Source: JBDSEG01 sp039920165
GTDB lineage: Bacteria; Pseudomonadota; Gammaproteobacteria; Burkholderiales; Burkholderiaceae_C
Length of the DNA: 11,088 nt
Direction of reading: 5' to 3'
Assembly: GCA_039920165.1 (NCBI GenBank)
Contig: JBDSEG010000389.1
Span: 1 to 11,088, forward strand
The notes beneath the pieces were generated by a model that saw nothing but the letters and a program-made list of their open reading frames with translations, did no database searches and was not told where the DNA came from. Shown here piece after piece: positions 8,654 to 11,088 of this stretch (position 1 is its first letter; the number at the start of each line of letters is the position of its first letter). The translations under genes were made by a program, and so were the position numbers.

Positions 8654-9705
8654 GCGCCGGCGCGCTGGATCGTCCGCACCACCCCGCGCGGTTCGCCCTC
8701 GCCGGCGTCGCGCTCTTCACCGTCGAGCGCCCCGCGGCCGGCCTCGTGCGCGATCAGGTAGACCGGGCGGCTCTTCACCTCGTCGAAGATGCGCCCGACA
8801 TATTCGCCCAGGATGCCGATCGACAGCAGTTGCATGCCGCTGAAGAAAGCGCCGCTCGCGACGAGCGTGGCCCAGCCCGGCACCGGGTGGCCGATGAAAT
8901 AGTGCTCGAAGACGATCCACACGCCGAGGCCGAGCGCGACAAGCGCCGTCAGAGCGCCCGCCGCGCTGCATACCCGCAGCGGCGTATTGCTGAAGGCGGT
9001 GATGCCGGTGAGTCCGAGCCGAGTCAGTCCGCGCAGCGAAAAGCGGCTGCTTCCGACCGCGCGCGGCTGCGGCATGTAGGTGATGACGCGGGTCGAAAAC
9101 CCGACCCAGGCATACAGGCCCTTCATGAAGCGATTGCGCTCGGGCAGGGATTTGAGCGCGTCGACCACGCACCGGTCCATCAGGCGAAAGTCGCCCACGT
9201 CGGGCGGGATCGGCACCGCCGAACTGGCATTGACGAGCCGGTAGAACAGGCGCGTCCCCAGCCGCTTGACGAACGATTCGTCGGCCCGCGAATCGCGCGC
9301 CGTACACACCATGTCGATCCCTTCGCTCCAGGCATGCAGCATCGAGGCGATGAGTTCGGGGGGATGCTGTCCATCGGCGTCCATCAGGATCACCACGTCG
9401 CCTTCCGCGCGGTCGATGCCGGCGGTGAGCGCGGCCTCCTTGCCGAAATTTCGCGACAGGCGCAGATAGCGCACGCCGGGCCGGTGCACCCAGCCGAGCA
9501 TCGCCGCGGGCGTGGTGTCGGTGCTGCCGTCGTCGACCACCAGCACTTCCCAGCGCGGCGTCAGCTCGGCCAGCACGCGGATCAGCCGTTCCAGCAATGC
9601 GGGCAGATTGGCCGCCTCGTTGAACGCCGGCAGCACACAGCTGATGCAGGGTTGCAGGCGTCGGGCGGCAGCGAAGGAGGATTGCATGGCGGGCCTGTGA
9701 GACAT
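8650..9705 (-). CDS. GT2 polyprenyl-phosphate glycosyltransferase (DPM1/GtrB-like)
   Basis: A 351-residue protein: a GT-A catalytic domain with ISCVLPAFNE (21-30), VLVVDDGSTD (54-63), SRNFGKEAAL (84-93), the DAD metal motif (109-111, LMDADGQHP) and GDFRLMDR (171-178), then two membrane segments near 244-266 and 280-303 and the family tail GEYVGRIFDEVKSRPVYL. Enzymes of this type place a sugar on dolichyl or undecaprenyl phosphate at the cytoplasmic face. Coupled by ATGA to a deacetylase gene, it probably makes undecaprenyl-phosphate-N-acetylhexosamine, as FlmF2 and LgmA do. Two starts are possible: ATG 9705, with GGAGG 10 bases upstream, and ATG 9687, with a weak AGG. The first lies at the very end of the adjacent insertion sequence, so 9687 may be the ancestral start and 9705 one created by the insertion. 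The alternative shortens the protein by six residues. Confidence 0.9.
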   Translation of the reverse strand: MSHRPAMQSSFAAARRLQPCISCVLPAFNEAANLPALLERLIRVLAELTPRWEVLVVDDGSTDTTPAAMLGWVHRPGVRYLRLSRNFGKEAALTAGIDRAEGDVVILMDADGQHPPELIASMLHAWSEGIDMVCTARDSRADESFVKRLGTRLFYRLVNASSAVPIPPDVGDFRLMDRCVVDALKSLPERNRFMKGLYAWVGFSTRVITYMPQPRAVGSSRFSLRGLTRLGLTGITAFSNTPLRVCSAAGALTALVALGLGVWIVFEHYFIGHPVPGWATLVASGAFFSGMQLLSIGILGEYVGRIFDEVKSRPVYLIAHEAGRGALDGEERDAGEGEPRGVVRTIQRAGA

Positions 9706-9711
9706 CCTGGG

Positions 9712-10929
9712 TCAACCTCCGTGATCGGAGACGAGTTTGAGGGCGGCGCCGTGAAGTGCCGGGTCATAGGGTTTGCGGTTGGTCCAGGCACGCCAGATCA
9801 CACGCAGCCAGGCGCGAGCGAGGATGCGGATGGCGTGGGTGTGGTCGCAGCCGCGAGCGCGAGCAGCTTTGTAGAAGCCGCGAGCCCAGTCGTTGGCATG
9901 CCGCGAGTTGTCGGCCAGACACGTGATGGCTTGGCGCAGCCGGTGGTTGCAGGCCCAGCGGAAGGCGACGCTGCGCGTCTTGCCCGACTGGTAGGTGACG
10001 GGCACGGCTCCGGCCTCGGCGGCGAGTCTGTCGGCGCTGGGGAAGCGTTCGCGCACGTCACCCAACTCGGCCAGGATCTGCGCGGCGCAAACCTGTCCGG
10101 CACGCGGGAAGGACATCATGAGCAAGCCGTCGGGCAGCGAGTGCATGAACTGTTCGATGCGGCTGGTGAGTTCGGCGATCTGCGCGACGATGAGCTTGAG
10201 CACCGCCACCAGCGAACGCACCACCTGCGCCATGGCCTGCTCGGTTTGAACACCGGCATGACCCGTCGCGGCGGCGCGCAACCTGGCCAGCAAGTCGGCC
10301 GGGCTGCGTCGGCCGCTGTAGTGCTGGCGCTGGCAAAAGCGCTGCAGTTGCGCCTCGCCCAGCCGCTTGGCCGAGCTCGGGGAGGGATAGCGGCGCAGAA
10401 ACGCCAGGCCAATGGGCGAGGCGACGTCGGCGAAGATCAGCGCAGCGCCGGGCCAAAAACCCTGCAGCGCGCTGGTGAGCTGGTTGGCCGCGGCGACGCG
10501 TGCGGCCACCAGGTCGTCGCGCGAACGCACCAGGGCGCGCAGGGCACGGATCGAGTCCGATTGCGGCGCCAGCGCGTTCCAGCGGTGGCCGTCGGTGCGC
10601 AGCAGGTCAGCCAGCAAGTAGGCGTCCGAGGCATCGCTCTTGGCGCCGTGGCTGCGATAGCGCGGGCGGCTGGCCTTGACGGCGTTGGGGTGGATCGGGA
10701 AGACCTGATGGCCCGCATCGACCAGTGCGTCGACGATCAAGCCCGATGGCCGTTCGATGGCAATACGCACGCTCGTCCCGAAGCGGGCCAGGCGTCGCAT
10801 CAGCTCGGCCAAGCCGTCGCGGTCGTGCGCGATCTCGAAGCGATCACACACGGCGCCGGCGCTGTCGATGACGCACACCGCGTGCGTCTGCACGGCCCAG
10901 TCCAGGCCGGCGAAGAACTCGCTGCTCAT
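9712..10929 (-). CDS. IS110-family transposase (DEDD recombinase)
   Basis: A 405-residue protein. The N-terminal RuvC-like domain has the four acids: D10 (FAGLDWA), E59 (IAIERP), D99 and D102 (AKSDASDAYLLADLL). A central coiled, helical region follows, then the C-terminal Transposase_20 domain with AEAGAVPVTYQSGKTRSV (about 304-321), where S315 in YQSGK matches the recombinase serine. The protein is uninterrupted and looks active. IS110 recombinases excise and insert DNA guided by a bridge RNA encoded in the element's own non-coding end. The ATG at 10929 is preferred because AGGAG (10937-10941) lies 7 bases upstream; a TTG two codons earlier is too close to that site. The last codons (DHGG, stop) contain the GGAGG that serves as ribosome binding site candidate for the downstream GT2 gene. 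Confidence 0.95.
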   Translation of the reverse strand: MSSEFFAGLDWAVQTHAVCVIDSAGAVCDRFEIAHDRDGLAELMRRLARFGTSVRIAIERPSGLIVDALVDAGHQVFPIHPNAVKASRPRYRSHGAKSDASDAYLLADLLRTDGHRWNALAPQSDSIRALRALVRSRDDLVAARVAAANQLTSALQGFWPGAALIFADVASPIGLAFLRRYPSPSSAKRLGEAQLQRFCQRQHYSGRRSPADLLARLRAAATGHAGVQTEQAMAQVVRSLVAVLKLIVAQIAELTSRIEQFMHSLPDGLLMMSFPRAGQVCAAQILAELGDVRERFPSADRLAAEAGAVPVTYQSGKTRSVAFRWACNHRLRQAITCLADNSRHANDWARGFYKAARARGCDHTHAIRILARAWLRVIWRAWTNRKPYDPALHGAALKLVSDHGG

Positions 10930-10963
10930 AGACAAACTCCTGGTGGTTGCGGTATGACTAGCC

Positions 10964-11056
10964 GTGTCGGAAGGCGCGGCGGGAAGCTCATAAACAGGCG
11001 CTCCAGCTTGGCTTGCCTGGCGCTACATCTTGGGGCCCGTCGTGGCCTTCCGGCAC
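10964..11056 (-). ncRNA. candidate bridge RNA region of the IS110 element
   Basis: In the non-coding part upstream of the transposase, GTGTCGGAAGGC (10964-10975) can pair over 12 positions with GCCTTCCGGCAC (11045-11056), with one mismatch-type position that is a G-U wobble in one strand's RNA. Enclosed is a hairpin CAGGC (10995-10999) / GCCTG (11015-11019) with a 3-by-3 internal loop, then CCA/TGG and a triloop. IS110-group elements encode their bridge RNA in this position, normally read toward the transposase. The structure is seen; the identity, strand and ends of the RNA are inferred, and 11057-11070 may belong to it too. Confidence 0.35.
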
Positions 11057-11088
11057 CCTGCGGGCTGCGGGTCTCACAGGGGCCTTCG

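Larger units (their letters stand above)
9694..11080 (-). mobile_element. IS110-family insertion sequence, apparently complete
   Basis: The element contains one DEDD-type transposase gene, a very short 3' flank and about 140 non-coding bases upstream of the transposase, the layout of the IS110 group. The limits are set by a 10-base inverted repeat, CCTGTGAGAC (9694-9703) and GTCTCACAGG (11071-11080), pointing outward at both sides; the implied size of about 1.39 kb is normal for the family. IS110 elements usually lack true terminal inverted repeats and make no long target duplication, so the exact ends could lie some bases away. No convincing direct repeat flanks the pair. Confidence 0.6.

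Noticed and set aside
5939..9705. L-Ara4N (arn) lipid A pathway
   Set aside because: Only an ArnT-like enzyme and a GT2 enzyme are compatible; ArnA, ArnB and ArnD are absent while a YdjC-type deacetylase is present, which favours hexosamine.
7817..9705. Hopanoid glycolipid genes (HpnI/HpnK)
   Set aside because: The GT2 enzyme has the two-membrane-segment DPM1/GtrB tail, and no squalene or hopene genes or HpnJ-like protein are nearby.
9687..11088. Target-site duplication flanking the insertion sequence
   Set aside because: Bases just outside the 10-base inverted repeats (ending GGCGGG at left, starting GGCCTTC at right) show no convincing direct repeat.

Overview
The window is GC-rich chromosomal DNA, most likely from a betaproteobacterium of the Burkholderiales type. 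The grounds are base composition, a stand-alone Bug/TctC-type periplasmic binding protein (a family greatly expanded in that order) and a lipid A hexosamine gene set arranged much like Bordetella lgmABCD. No rRNA, tRNA or CRISPR array was seen. The taxonomic placement is inference.

Left part (1-2319): the 3' end of an OppC/DppC-type peptide ABC permease, followed by one gene encoding two fused ATP-binding domains. The 73 bases between them can fold so that the ribosome binding site of the ATPase gene is paired. Only 10 bases after the ATPase come a 73-codon gene of unknown family and a nucleotidyltransferase-fold gene. These two overlap by one base and look like a two-gene toxin-antitoxin-type module (2330-3054).

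Middle (3055-5937): a GC-rich hairpin region separates the module from a convergent PhoD-like phosphatase with a Tat signal and a lipobox. Divergent from it is a Bug-type binding protein. Three copies of an 8-base word lie in their shared 139-base upstream region with dyad and 10-base phasing, as expected of an operator; a fourth lies just inside the phosphatase gene.

Right-middle (5939-9705): four genes that together match an undecaprenyl-linked hexosamine pathway for lipid A. They are an ArnT/GT83-like transferase, a GtrA-type small membrane protein, a ChbG/HpnK (YdjC) deacetylase and a DPM1/GtrB-like GT2 enzyme. They sit as two convergent pairs whose stop codons abut in one palindrome. The proposed sequence is: the GT2 enzyme loads an N-acetylhexosamine onto undecaprenyl phosphate, the deacetylase exposes the amine, the GtrA protein helps it cross the membrane, and the ArnT-like enzyme moves it to a lipid A phosphate. 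This is inference from family and context.

Right end (about 9694-11080): an apparently complete IS110-family insertion sequence directly upstream of the GT2/deacetylase pair and in the same direction. A 10-base inverted repeat brackets it. The region upstream of its transposase can form a long-range stem with an inner hairpin and is the expected place for a bridge RNA. One inverted-repeat copy overlaps the first possible start codon of the GT2 gene, so the element may supply that gene's ribosome binding site and start.
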